Assembly (NCBI GenBank): GCA_937860285.1
Contig: CALMBS010000054.1
Coordinates: 1 to 9,725, forward strand
Length of the DNA stretch: 9,725 bases
From: an uncultured Chloroflexota bacterium
GTDB taxonomy: Bacteria; Chloroflexota; Dehalococcoidia; UBA2247; RBG-13-53-26
Direction: 5' to 3'
Part shown: piece by piece, positions 1 to 7,097 of the stretch
Layout of the letters: every line of letters begins with the position of its first letter
Numbering within the stretch: the first letter of the stretch is position 1
Made by a program: the position numbers and the translations under genes
Notes under the pieces: model-generated
Told to the model about the DNA's origin: nothing
Database searches by the model: none
What the model saw: only the letters and a program-made list of their open reading frames with translations

Positions 1-97
1 CCTCGCCCCAGGGGTACCAGTCCACCGGGTTGCGGGAGTGCTGGAGCAGGTAGGGACTGCTTTCCCCGGCCAGCCGGTTGCGCCGGGTCCGGTTCAC
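1..97 (-). CDS. DUF255 / YyaL-type (SPATA20-like) thioredoxin-fold protein, N-terminal fragment
   Basis: Only the first 32 codons are inside the window; the gene continues beyond base 1. The peptide reads NRLAGESSPYLLQHSRNPVD followed by WYPWGE. This is the very characteristic N-terminal signature of the DUF255 family (NRL..E.SPYLLQH..NPVDWYPWG), large proteins of roughly 600-700 residues with an N-terminal thioredoxin-like domain and a C-terminal glycosidase-like barrel. Their biochemical role is poorly known; a redox role is usually inferred. The start chosen is GTG at 97-95, whose GTGA overlaps the TGA stop of the upstream gene by four bases. A Shine-Dalgarno-like AAAGGTGG lies at 115-108, inside the end of that gene. 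It is the last visible member of the copA operon. The family call is strong from this motif alone; the rest of the protein cannot be seen. Confidence 0.85.
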   Translation of the reverse strand, partial: MNRTRRNRLAGESSPYLLQHSRNPVDWYPWGE

Positions 98-408
98 GTC
101 TGCTGCACCACCTTTATGTCAAGCTGCAGCGTCTCAATGGTGTCGACGCCCTTCAGGCAGGAGGCGACGGCAGTCACCGTGCTGAGGATGATGTCATTGG
201 GGAACTGGGTCAGCTCCAGCTTCCGGCCGTTCACCACCATGTCCACGGCCTTCCCCGTCACCCTGAGCTCGACGGTGCGCGGCGCATCCACGCCCTTGAG
301 GGTGCGCACGCCGCCGGTCACCGTTCCTCCCACGAACTCCTCCGCGAATGGATGAAGATCGATGTCCTTGCCGTTGACCCAGAGCCTGGTCTGATAGCTA
401 TCCTTCAT
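94..408 (-). CDS. Uncharacterised 104-residue protein made of two tandem 40-residue repeats
   Basis: I do not recognise a named family. The start is ATG at 408-406, preceded five bases earlier by a strong GGAGG (418-414). Longer reading to an upstream ATG would overlap the Rieske gene and give arginine/glycine-rich nonsense. The protein has no signal peptide, membrane segment or cysteine pair (one Cys only). Residues 11-50 and 59-98 align without gaps over 40 positions with 15 identities. Shared positions include VNG at the start, a Phe at position 11, TVT at 19-21, LKGVD at 27-31 and a final hydrophobic T.xL pattern. Alternating hydrophobic residues suggest beta strands, so a small pseudo-symmetric beta-rich domain is likely. 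It sits 26 bp after the Rieske gene and overlaps the DUF255 start, so it belongs to the copA operon. Function unknown. Confidence 0.8.
   Translation of the reverse strand: MKDSYQTRLWVNGKDIDLHPFAEEFVGGTVTGGVRTLKGVDAPRTVELRVTGKAVDMVVNGRKLELTQFPNDIILSTVTAVASCLKGVDTIETLQLDIKVVQQT
115..378 (-). repeat. Internal duplication encoding two 40-residue units
   Basis: The two halves (bases 378-259 and 234-115 on the minus strand) encode residues 11-50 and 59-98 of the small unknown protein. They align gaplessly at 15 of 40 residues by my count, with VNG, TVT and LKGVD conserved in register. This is a protein-level repeat; the DNA has diverged, so it is an old duplication, not a recent one. Confidence 0.7.
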
Positions 409-434
409 TCTCTCCTCCGCATGTTCGAGTACTC

Positions 435-788
435 TCAGCCGGATGTCAGCTCCACCAGGACCTTCCCTGCCTCTGCCCTGACCGCCAGGACCCTGATCCC
501 CCGCGGCTTCTTGATGGCCTTGCCGATGGCCGCCACCACGCCCGGGAGCTGGGCCCACCGGACCACGCGCCCGTCGGCGAGGTCGAACTGGGACCCGTGC
601 CGCGGGCAGGTGACCACTGTTCCCTCCAGCCTGCCGCCCGCCAGGCTGGCCCCCATGTGGGGACACGCGCCCAGGGCCGCCAGGTAGCGGCCGCCGGCCC
701 TGGCCAGCAGCACCTTCTGGCCTCCGACCGTCACCTCTTTCATGGCGCCTTCTGCGATATCACCTTCCTTCGCCACCTCGACAAACAT
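435..788 (-). CDS. Small Rieske-type [2Fe-2S] ferredoxin
   Basis: A 117-residue stand-alone Rieske protein. The two cluster-binding boxes are CPHMG (C42, H44) and CPRHG (C61, H64), with the usual spacing and a following GSQFD. This is the C-x-H ... C-x-x-H pattern of soluble Rieske ferredoxins and of the NirD/BphF-like small subunits. There is no signal peptide or transmembrane anchor, so it is cytoplasmic and probably an electron carrier. The start is ATG at 788-786, nine bases after AAAGGAGG (805-798), which is itself formed by the last codons of copA. No oxygenase or nitrite reductase partner is visible nearby, so the redox partner is unknown. The placement between a copper exporter and a DUF255 protein suggests a metal- or redox-stress link, but that is inference. 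Confidence 0.9.
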   Translation of the reverse strand: MFVEVAKEGDIAEGAMKEVTVGGQKVLLARAGGRYLAALGACPHMGASLAGGRLEGTVVTCPRHGSQFDLADGRVVRWAQLPGVVAAIGKAIKKPRGIRVLAVRAEAGKVLVELTSG

Positions 789-793
789 GGCCG

Positions 794-3229
794 CTATCCT
801 CCTTTCGGGGTCCGCGCCACCCGATACCGGTTCATCAGCAGCGAGTTGGTGACCACCGAGACCGAGCTCAGGGCCATGGCCGCCGCCGCTATGGCCGGGT
901 TGAGCAGGGTCCCGGTCCAGGGATAGAGAAGGCCGGCGGCTATCGGGATCCCCACCACGTTGTAGGCGAAGGCCCAGAAGAGGTTCTGCTTCACCTTCCT
1001 GATAGTATAGCGGCTCAGCCTGATGGCCTCTGCGACGTCCCTCAGGTCATTCCGCACCAGCACCACCTCGCCGCTCTCCATGGCCACGTCGGTGCCCCCG
1101 CCCAGGGCCATGCCGACATTGGCCTGGGCCAGGGCCGGCGCGTCGTTGATCCCGTCCCCGACCATGGCCACCAGCCGGCCGCCCTCCTGCAGGCGCCGGA
1201 CCTCGCGGGCCTTGTCGTCGGGGAGTACCTGGGCCAGCACTCTCTTGATCCCAATCTGTCCGGCTATGGCCTCCGCCGTCCGCCGGTTGTCCCCGGTGAT
1301 CATCACCGTCTCCAGGCCCATGCCGTGGATCTCGCGGATGGCCTCCGCCGCCTCGTCCCGCAGGGTGTCGGCCACTGCCATCAGCCCCGCCGGCTTCCGG
1401 TCGATGGCCATAATCATCACCGTCTTGCCCTGGTCCTCGAGTCCGGCGATCTTCTCTTCAGCCAGGTCCAGCGGCACTCCGTTCTCGCTCATCAGAATGC
1501 GGTTCCCCAGGAGGACCTCCCGTCCGTGCACCCGGGCCGTCACCCCCCGCCCGCCCAGCGCCTGGAAGGACTCCGGGTCCGCAGGCTCCTGCCCTTCCTT
1601 CCTGGCGGCAGCCACGATGGCCTGCCCGGCGGGGTGCTCCGATCCCTTCTCGGCGGAGGCCGCCAGGCCCAGCAGGTCGCCGCGGCCGGCCTCAGCCAGC
1701 GCGACCACGTCCGTAACCGCGGGTGTCCCCCGGGTCAGGGTGCCGGTCTTGTCGAAGGCCACGGTCTGCAGCCGGTGCGCCTGCTCCAGCGAGGCCGCGC
1801 TCTTGACCAGTATCCCGTTCTGGGCCCCCTTGCCCGTCCCCACCATTATGGCTGTGGGGGTGGCCAGCCCCAGGGCGCAGGGGCAGGCGATGACCAGCAC
1901 CGAGATGGCGGCCTCCAGGGCGAAGACGAACGGCTTCCCGATCACGCCGAACCAGGCGAGGAAGGTCACCAGGGCGATGCTCACCACCGCCGGAACAAAG
2001 ACGGCGGCCACTGAGTCGGCCAGGCGCTGTATGGGCGCCTTCGACCCCTGGGCCTGCTCCACCAGCCTGATGATCTGGGACAGCGCTGTGTCCCTGCCCA
2101 CCCTCGAGGCCCGGAACTTCAGCAGGCCGTCCCTGTTGATGGTGGCGCCCACGACCTCGTCGCCGGGCTTCTTGTCCACGGGCATGGGCTCCCCGGTCAG
2201 CATGGACTCGTCGACTGCGGAGCTTCCCTCGATGACCGTTCCGTCGACCGGTATCTTCTCGCCGGGCCTCACCAGGACCAGCTGCCCGACCTCGACGTCC
2301 TCCACCGGGACCTGCGTCTCGGCGCCGTCCACAATGACGCTGGCCGTCCGGGGGCGCAGGCCCATCAGTCTCTTGATGGCCTCCGAGGCCCGGCCCTTGG
2401 CGCGGGCCTCCAGGAAGCGTCCCAGCAGGACGATCGATATGATAAGGGCCGCCGTGTCGAAGTACACGTCCCCTTCAAAGGTGCCGGGCATGACCGTTAC
2501 CAGCAGGCTGTAGAGGTAGGCGGCTGTGGTGCCCAGGGCCACCAGGACATCCATGTTGGCGCGGCGGTTACGCAGCGCGCGGTAGCTGCCGGCGTAGAAC
2601 CGCCATCCCACCAGGATCTGCACCGGCGTGGTCAGCCCCAGCAGCAGCCAGTTGTCGGCGCGGCTCCCGAAGGGCATGACCATGGACAGCACGAAGACAG
2701 GGATGGACAGGGAGAAGCTCATCACCAGGAGCAGCACCAGCCGGCGCTGCTCGCGATCCCGGGCCTGCCGCTCCCGGTCTCCCGCCTTCCCGTCCGCCTC
2801 AACCGCTCCGTAGCCGGCGTCGCGGACGGCCCTTTTCAGCCCGGAAATGGTGACCTCCCCGGGATTGTAGCGGACGTACGCCTTCTCGCTGGCCAGGTTC
2901 ACCGATGCCGAAAACACCCCGTCGAGGGAGCTGAGTGCGCTCTCTACGTTCTGGGCGCAGGTGGCGCAGGTCATACCGGTGATGTCGAACACCGCTTCCC
3001 CGATGGCCACGCTGTATCCGGCATCCTCCACCGCCTGAATCAGCTCCTTCGCGGGGACCGGCGCGGGGGCGTCCGCTACGGTCGCCTTCTCGGAGGCCAG
3101 GTTGACCTGGGCCCGGGACACGCCGGGGAGCCCGGACAGCCCCTGCTCCACCGCGCCGGCGCAGGTGGCGCAGGTCATGCCGGTGATCTGCAGGCTGATG
3201 CGCCGGGGTGTCTGGTCCATAAGCCACAT
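794..3229 (-). CDS. copA: Copper-exporting P1B-type ATPase (CopA), two HMA domains
   Basis: An inner-membrane ATP-driven Cu(I) exporter of 811 residues, normal for two-HMA CopA proteins. Two N-terminal heavy-metal domains carry GMTCATC at residues 17-23 and 85-91. About eight membrane segments follow. The A-domain has the TGEP motif (LTGEPMPVD), the transport site is C449-P-C451 in segment 6, the phosphorylation site is D493 in DKTGT, the HP motif is SEHPAG, and the hinge is GDGINDAP at about 691-698. YN in segment 7 and MALSS in segment 8 match the Cu(I)-selective class. The start is uncertain: ATG at 3229 or, three codons in, ATG at 3220 (MDQTPRR); neither has a clear Shine-Dalgarno. It is the first gene of the leftward operon and ends five bases before the Rieske start. 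Silver or other soft-metal export is possible but less likely. Confidence 0.95.
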   Translation of the reverse strand: MWLMDQTPRRISLQITGMTCATCAGAVEQGLSGLPGVSRAQVNLASEKATVADAPAPVPAKELIQAVEDAGYSVAIGEAVFDITGMTCATCAQNVESALSSLDGVFSASVNLASEKAYVRYNPGEVTISGLKRAVRDAGYGAVEADGKAGDRERQARDREQRRLVLLLVMSFSLSIPVFVLSMVMPFGSRADNWLLLGLTTPVQILVGWRFYAGSYRALRNRRANMDVLVALGTTAAYLYSLLVTVMPGTFEGDVYFDTAALIISIVLLGRFLEARAKGRASEAIKRLMGLRPRTASVIVDGAETQVPVEDVEVGQLVLVRPGEKIPVDGTVIEGSSAVDESMLTGEPMPVDKKPGDEVVGATINRDGLLKFRASRVGRDTALSQIIRLVEQAQGSKAPIQRLADSVAAVFVPAVVSIALVTFLAWFGVIGKPFVFALEAAISVLVIACPCALGLATPTAIMVGTGKGAQNGILVKSAASLEQAHRLQTVAFDKTGTLTRGTPAVTDVVALAEAGRGDLLGLAASAEKGSEHPAGQAIVAAARKEGQEPADPESFQALGGRGVTARVHGREVLLGNRILMSENGVPLDLAEEKIAGLEDQGKTVMIMAIDRKPAGLMAVADTLRDEAAEAIREIHGMGLETVMITGDNRRTAEAIAGQIGIKRVLAQVLPDDKAREVRRLQEGGRLVAMVGDGINDAPALAQANVGMALGGGTDVAMESGEVVLVRNDLRDVAEAIRLSRYTIRKVKQNLFWAFAYNVVGIPIAAGLLYPWTGTLLNPAIAAAAMALSSVSVVTNSLLMNRYRVARTPKGG
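798..805 (-). promoter_or_regulatory. Shine-Dalgarno of the Rieske gene, embedded in the copA 3' end
   Basis: AAAGGAGG on the minus strand, nine bases before the Rieske ATG. The same bases encode the final Lys-Gly-Gly of CopA, whose TAG stop is at 796-794. Ribosomes ending copA therefore clear this site, which implies translational coupling of the two genes. Confidence 0.75.
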
Positions 3230-3274
3230 GTTACCAGCATCGGTGCGGCCAAGGAAGTGACCCGGGTCTCAGGG

Positions 3275-3297
3275 GCCGGCCGCCCGGCCGGGCCGGC
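3275..3297. repeat. GC-only inverted repeat in the copA/dnaE divergent spacer
   Basis: Arms GCCGGCC (3275-3281) and GGCCGGC (3291-3297) are perfect complements separated by nine G/C bases. They sit inside a tract of pure G/C. There is no T-run on either side, so it is not a standard intrinsic terminator. It lies upstream of the dnaE -10 element and, if copA is transcribed from near that promoter, within the copA leader. Its role is unknown; it could be simple GC-rich sequence. Confidence 0.45.
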
Positions 3298-3308
3298 GGC
3301 TCTCCGGG

Positions 3309-3317
3309 TGGTATAAT
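3309..3317 (+). promoter_or_regulatory. Extended -10 promoter for dnaE
   Basis: TGGTATAAT is a perfect extended -10 element (TGnTATAAT), 36 bases before the dnaE GTG. Transcription would start near 3324, giving a short leader of about 30 nt. The -35 region is G/C only with no TTGACA-like hexamer, as expected for extended -10 promoters. It stands out in a very GC-rich spacer. Confidence 0.65.
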
Positions 3318-3353
3318 GGTTGGCAGTTTCCCCACTGTTGGATAGGCATAGCC

Positions 3354-6300
3354 GTGTTCACACACCTGCATGTCCACACCGAGTACAGCCTGCTGGACGG
3401 CATGTGCCGTATACCCCAGCTGCTGGCCCGCGCCACGGACCTGGGCATGGACAGCCTGGCTATCACCGACCATGGCGCCCTTCACGGCGTGATCGAGTTC
3501 TACCTTCAGGCGAAAGAAGCGGGCATAAAGCCCATCATCGGCTGCGAGTTCTACGTGGCGCCCAACGGGCGCCTGAGCCGCACGTCCGCCGACAAGGACC
3601 CCTACCATCTGGTGCTGCTGGCCAGGGACAGGACCGGGTACAGGAACCTGCTCAAGCTGGCTACAAAGGCCCACATGGAGGGCTTCTACTACAAGCCGAG
3701 GGTGGACCGGGAGCTCCTGGCCGAGCACCACCAGGGGCTGGTGGCCCTGTCCGCCTGCCTCGGCGGGGAGGTCCCCCGCCTCATCCTGGAAGGCCGCCGG
3801 CAGGATGCGGAGACGAGCGCGGCGTGGCACCGCGATCTCTTCGGGGACGGCCACTACTACTTCGAGGTCCAGAGGCACCCCCTGCCCGAGCTGGCCCGGG
3901 TCAACCAGGGCCTCGTCGACCTGAGCTCCAGGCTGAACATCCCCCTGGTGGCCACCAACGACGTGCACTACATAGAGCGGCAGGATGCCCGCTGGCAGGA
4001 CCTGATGCTCTGCATCCAGACCAACACCACCGTCAAGGACGAGAAACGGATGAAGATGCCCGGGGACTTCTTCTACCTCAAGAGCCCCCAGGAGATGGCG
4101 GCGGAGTATGCCGACCTGCCGGAGGCCCTGGAGAACACGGAGCGGATCGCCGGGATGTGCCACCTGGAGCTGGAGTTCGGGCGGCTGCACCTGCCGGAGG
4201 TGGAGATTGACCCGGGCAAGACGGCGGACGAGTACCTCGCGGACCACTGCCGCCGGGGGCTGGCCCAGCGGTACGGCGACAGCCCTGCCCCGGAGATCCG
4301 GGACCGGCTGAGCTACGAGCTGGAGGTGGTGCGCCAGACCAGCTTTGCCCAGTACTTCCTGGTGGTCTGGGACATCGTCTCCTTCGCCCGCCGCCAGAAG
4401 ATCCCCTGCGGGGTGCGCGGCAGCGCGGCGGCCAGCCTGATACTGTACTGCCTGGGCATCACCGACGTCGATCCCCTGGAACACCGGCTGGTCTTCGAGC
4501 GGTTCCTCAACATCGAGCGCAAGGAGATGCCGGACATCGACCTGGACTTCCAGGATGACCGCCGCGACGAGGTGATATCCTACGTCGCCGGGAAGTACGG
4601 CCAGGACCACGTGGCCCAGATCATCACCTTCGGCACGCTGGGCGCCAGGGCCGCCCTGCGGGACGTGGGCCGCGCCCTGGGCCTGCCCTACGGCCAGGTG
4701 GACCAGGTGGCCAGGCTGGTGCCCTTCGGTGTAGGCATGACCCTGGACAAGGCCCTGCAGGAGAACGAAGAGATGCGGCGCTTGTACCAGGAGGACGCCA
4801 TCGTCCGCAACCTGGTGGACTCGGCCAAGCACCTGGAGGGGGTATCCCGCCATGCCAGCACCCACGCGGCCGGCATCGTCATCTCCCGGGACCCGCTGGA
4901 TGAACACGTTCCCCTCCAGCAGGTGACCCGGGGCGAAGCCAAGGGCATGGCCATGACCCAGTTCGTCATGCAGGACATCGCCCGGGTGGGGCTGCTGAAG
5001 ATGGACCTGCTGGGGCTCATCAACCTCACTACCCTGTCCCGGGCCCGGGAGATCATCGCCCAGCACCGGGGCGTGGACCTGGACCTGCAGCGGCTGCCCA
5101 TGGACGATGCCCGGACTTTCGAGCTCCTGTCGGCCGGGGAGACCGGCGGCGTCTTTCAGCTGGAAGGCTCGGGGATGAGGCGCTACCTGAAGGAGCTCCG
5201 GCCGGCCAAGTTCAGCGACGTGGCGGCCATGGTGGCGCTATACCGGCCCGGTCCCATGGACCACATACCGCGGTTCATCAAGTCCAAGCACGGCCTGGAG
5301 CCCATCACCTACCCGCATCCGTCGCTGGAACGGATCCTGGAGGAGACCTACGGCGTCATCGTGTACCAGGACCAGGTGCTCTTCGTGGTGCGGGAGTTTG
5401 CCGGTTACAGCCTGGGCCAGGCGGACATCGTGCGCAAGGCCATGGGGAAGAAGAACCCGGAGATCATGCAGAAGGAGCGGGTCCGCTTCCTGGAGGGGGC
5501 CCAGAAGAAGGGGTTCTCGCCCGGGGTAGCCGAGGATGTCTTCGAGCTCATCGAGCCCTTCGCCGGGTATGCCTTCAACAAGGCCCACAGCGTCAGCTAT
5601 GCCATGATCGCCTACCAGACCGCCTACCTGAAGGCCAACTACCCTGTCGAGTACATGACGGCCCTGCTGCACTCCCACAGCGGACAGCAGGACAAGGTGG
5701 CCGCTGCCGTGGCGGACTGCCAGCGCATGGACATCAGGGTCCTGCCGCCCGATGTCAACCGCAGCGAGTCCAGCTTCAGCATTGAGGACTCGGCGGAGCT
5801 GGCCATCCGGTTCGGCCTGGCCGACATCAAGAACGTGGGGGCCGGCGCCGTGGCCCCCATCGTGGACGCCCGCCGGAAGGGCGGCCCGTTCAAGTCCATC
5901 GAGGACTTCTGCCGGCGGGCCGACTTGCGCGGACTCAACAAGAAGGTGATGGAGAGCCTCATCAAGGCCGGGGCCCTGGATGGCCTGGCCGGGAGGGGTG
6001 GTCTGCTGGCCCAGATCGACCGCATCATGTCCCTGTCGCAGCGGGAGCAGAGCCTGCGCGAGTCGGGGCAGGCCACCATGTTCGACCTCTGGGGGGCCGC
6101 CACTTCCACGCCCCTGCCCGAGATGAGGATAGAGGACGTCGAGGTCTCCTACCGGGACAGGCTGGCCTGGGAGAAGGACCTGATCGGGGTCTATCTATCG
6201 GGCCACCCGTTCTCCCAGGCCGCCAGGGAGCTGAAGTCCAGCACCACTGCCTTCTGCGGCGAGATCAATGCCGAGATGGTGGGACAGACGGTGACCGTGG

Positions 6301-6827
6301 CCGGACAGGTGGCCTCGGTCCGGCAGGGCCTGACCAAGAGCCGTCAGCCCTTCGTCAGCGCCACCCTGGAGGACCTGGACGGCAGCGTCGAAGTGACCTG
6401 CTGGTCACAGGTGTACCAGCAGACGCAGGAGCTGTGGATCGAGGGCAACATCCTGCTGATCCAGGGCAAGGTACGGGCCCGCAACGACGGAGCGCAGCTG
6501 ATCTGTGACCAGGTGCGGCAGTACGAGCCCGGCAAGGAGAAGCCGCCCGCTGACCGTGCGCCCCGTCCGCAGAACGAGAGGCATAGGCTCTCCCTGCTCA
6601 TGGCCCAGACGGAGAACTGGCGGGAGGACGTTGACCGGCTCAACGGCCTGGTGGAGATGCTCAAGAGCTATCCGGGTGAGGACGAGGTGTCGCTGACGGT
6701 GGTCAGCGACGGCGAGCGCGTCCGCCTGGACCTTCCCCAGATCGGAGTCAGCTGCAGCCCCGAGCTGCGGCAGCGGCTGGCGGAGGTCCTGGGCGAAAGG
6801 AACCTGAGGGTGGAGAGGCTGGGGTAG
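3354..6827 (+). CDS. dnaE: DNA polymerase III subunit alpha (DnaE)
   Basis: The replicative DNA polymerase catalytic subunit, 1157 residues, close to the 1160 of E. coli DnaE. The N-terminal PHP domain (about 1-270) begins HLHVHTEYSLLDG and keeps likely metal ligands H6, H8, D39-H40, E65, H85, D203 and H205. The polymerase core has PDIDLDF with catalytic D396 and D398, and the third aspartate D551 in LKMDLLG. A helix-hairpin-helix region follows around NVGAGAVAP. An internal clamp-binding motif, QATMFDLW, is at 906-913, and an OB fold starts near residue 978. The start is GTG at 3354, supported by the family N-terminus; only a weak AGG-type Shine-Dalgarno precedes it. It is transcribed divergently from copA and ends before a structured spacer, so it is probably a single-gene unit. 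No inteins or frameshifts were seen. Confidence 0.97.
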   Translation: MFTHLHVHTEYSLLDGMCRIPQLLARATDLGMDSLAITDHGALHGVIEFYLQAKEAGIKPIIGCEFYVAPNGRLSRTSADKDPYHLVLLARDRTGYRNLLKLATKAHMEGFYYKPRVDRELLAEHHQGLVALSACLGGEVPRLILEGRRQDAETSAAWHRDLFGDGHYYFEVQRHPLPELARVNQGLVDLSSRLNIPLVATNDVHYIERQDARWQDLMLCIQTNTTVKDEKRMKMPGDFFYLKSPQEMAAEYADLPEALENTERIAGMCHLELEFGRLHLPEVEIDPGKTADEYLADHCRRGLAQRYGDSPAPEIRDRLSYELEVVRQTSFAQYFLVVWDIVSFARRQKIPCGVRGSAAASLILYCLGITDVDPLEHRLVFERFLNIERKEMPDIDLDFQDDRRDEVISYVAGKYGQDHVAQIITFGTLGARAALRDVGRALGLPYGQVDQVARLVPFGVGMTLDKALQENEEMRRLYQEDAIVRNLVDSAKHLEGVSRHASTHAAGIVISRDPLDEHVPLQQVTRGEAKGMAMTQFVMQDIARVGLLKMDLLGLINLTTLSRAREIIAQHRGVDLDLQRLPMDDARTFELLSAGETGGVFQLEGSGMRRYLKELRPAKFSDVAAMVALYRPGPMDHIPRFIKSKHGLEPITYPHPSLERILEETYGVIVYQDQVLFVVREFAGYSLGQADIVRKAMGKKNPEIMQKERVRFLEGAQKKGFSPGVAEDVFELIEPFAGYAFNKAHSVSYAMIAYQTAYLKANYPVEYMTALLHSHSGQQDKVAAAVADCQRMDIRVLPPDVNRSESSFSIEDSAELAIRFGLADIKNVGAGAVAPIVDARRKGGPFKSIEDFCRRADLRGLNKKVMESLIKAGALDGLAGRGGLLAQIDRIMSLSQREQSLRESGQATMFDLWGAATSTPLPEMRIEDVEVSYRDRLAWEKDLIGVYLSGHPFSQAARELKSSTTAFCGEINAEMVGQTVTVAGQVASVRQGLTKSRQPFVSATLEDLDGSVEVTCWSQVYQQTQELWIEGNILLIQGKVRARNDGAQLICDQVRQYEPGKEKPPADRAPRPQNERHRLSLLMAQTENWREDVDRLNGLVEMLKSYPGEDEVSLTVVSDGERVRLDLPQIGVSCSPELRQRLAEVLGERNLRVERLG

Positions 6828-6834
6828 TCCTCCT

Positions 6835-6887
6835 GGTCCGCCGGCGTCGGGTGCGACCAAAGTCGCATTCCTGGCCCCCGGCGGACC
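6835..6887. repeat. Nested double inverted repeat after dnaE (candidate terminator or REP-like element)
   Basis: Outer arms GGTCCGCCGG (6835-6844) and CCGGCGGACC (6878-6887) are perfect 10-base complements. Inside them, TGCGAC-CAAA-GTCGCA (6852-6867) is a perfect six-base hairpin with a CAAA loop, extendable to about nine pairs with G-T wobble (6849-6870). The element starts eight bases after the dnaE stop. No T-run follows either stem, so classic intrinsic termination is doubtful, though such a strong RNA stem could protect or end the dnaE transcript. A dispersed palindromic repeat is an alternative. Confidence 0.6.
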
Positions 6888-6905
6888 GCTACAATCTCCC
6901 TGTAC

Positions 6906-6932
6906 CATGCAGCCCCGGCGGGGTGGTGCATG
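6906..6932. promoter_or_regulatory. Dyad symmetry over the -35 region (candidate operator)
   Basis: CATGCA (6906-6911) is complementary to TGCATG (6927-6932), with inner CCCC (6913-6916) and GGGG (6920-6923) also complementary. The right arm supplies the TG of the extended -10 box of the ferritin-like/SOD promoter, so a protein bound here would block RNA polymerase. It does not match a regulator site I know. The role is inferred from position only. Confidence 0.4.
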
Positions 6933-6939
6933 CTATAAT
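6931..6939 (+). promoter_or_regulatory. Extended -10 promoter for the ferritin-like/SOD pair
   Basis: TGCTATAAT is a perfect TGnTATAAT element. No -35 hexamer is seen. The predicted transcript starts near 6946, leaving an untranslated leader of about 150 nt before the ATG at 7098. It matches the form of the dnaE promoter. A weaker TACAAT at 6890-6895 is a possible second -10 box. Confidence 0.65.
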
Positions 6940-7035
6940 TGCGCCAGGAGGGTCAGAGAGCATCTGGGCCGGGACGATCCGCGGCAGCGCGGGGGCTCTC
7001 CGGCGGGCACCCCAGTCCACCGCATACAGGACGTT

Positions 7036-7061
7036 ACGGCACAGCGGATGCCGTGTGTGCC
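7036..7061 (+). other. Two mutually exclusive hairpins in the 5' leader
   Basis: ACGGCA (7036-7041) can pair with TGCCGT (7049-7054), or GGCACA (7038-7043) can pair with TGTGCC (7056-7061). The two stems share bases and cannot coexist. Upstream in the same leader is another small hairpin, CCGCG-GCAG-CGCGG (6979-6992). The Shine-Dalgarno lies about 20 bases after the second stem. No known riboswitch family is recognised, and chance pairing in GC-rich sequence is possible. Confidence 0.3.
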
Positions 7062-7097
7062 CTCATCAAATTTCTAACCGGAAAGGAGCAGACAAGT

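Noticed and set aside
409..666. N-terminal extension of the 104-residue protein into the Rieske gene
   Set aside because: It overlaps the Rieske coding sequence in another frame and is Arg/Gly-rich; GGAGG five bases before the ATG at 408 decides the start.
1023..2513. Open frame of 496 codons on the plus strand opposite copA
   Set aside because: Ser/Arg/Thr/Pro-rich shadow of copA with no motif or Shine-Dalgarno support.
3298..3340. A copA promoter on the minus strand from the ATTATAC complement of the dnaE -10 box
   Set aside because: It is only the reverse of TATAAT, has no -35 or extended -10 context, and would leave a leader of about 80 nt; no copper-regulator operator was seen.
3231..5066. 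Long open frame of 611 codons on the minus strand opposite dnaE
   Set aside because: It is antisense to a certain gene, rich in His/Gly/Val/Gln with no recognisable domain, and is what high-GC codon bias produces on the opposite strand.
6888..6896. TACAAT as a main promoter
   Set aside because: It has no TG extension and no -35; the TGCTATAAT downstream is much better.
6939..7097. N-terminal extension of the ferritin-like protein from a TTG at 6939
   Set aside because: The TTG overlaps the -10 box, the extra 53 residues are low-quality Gly/Arg/Ser sequence, and a strong Shine-Dalgarno precedes the ATG at 7098.
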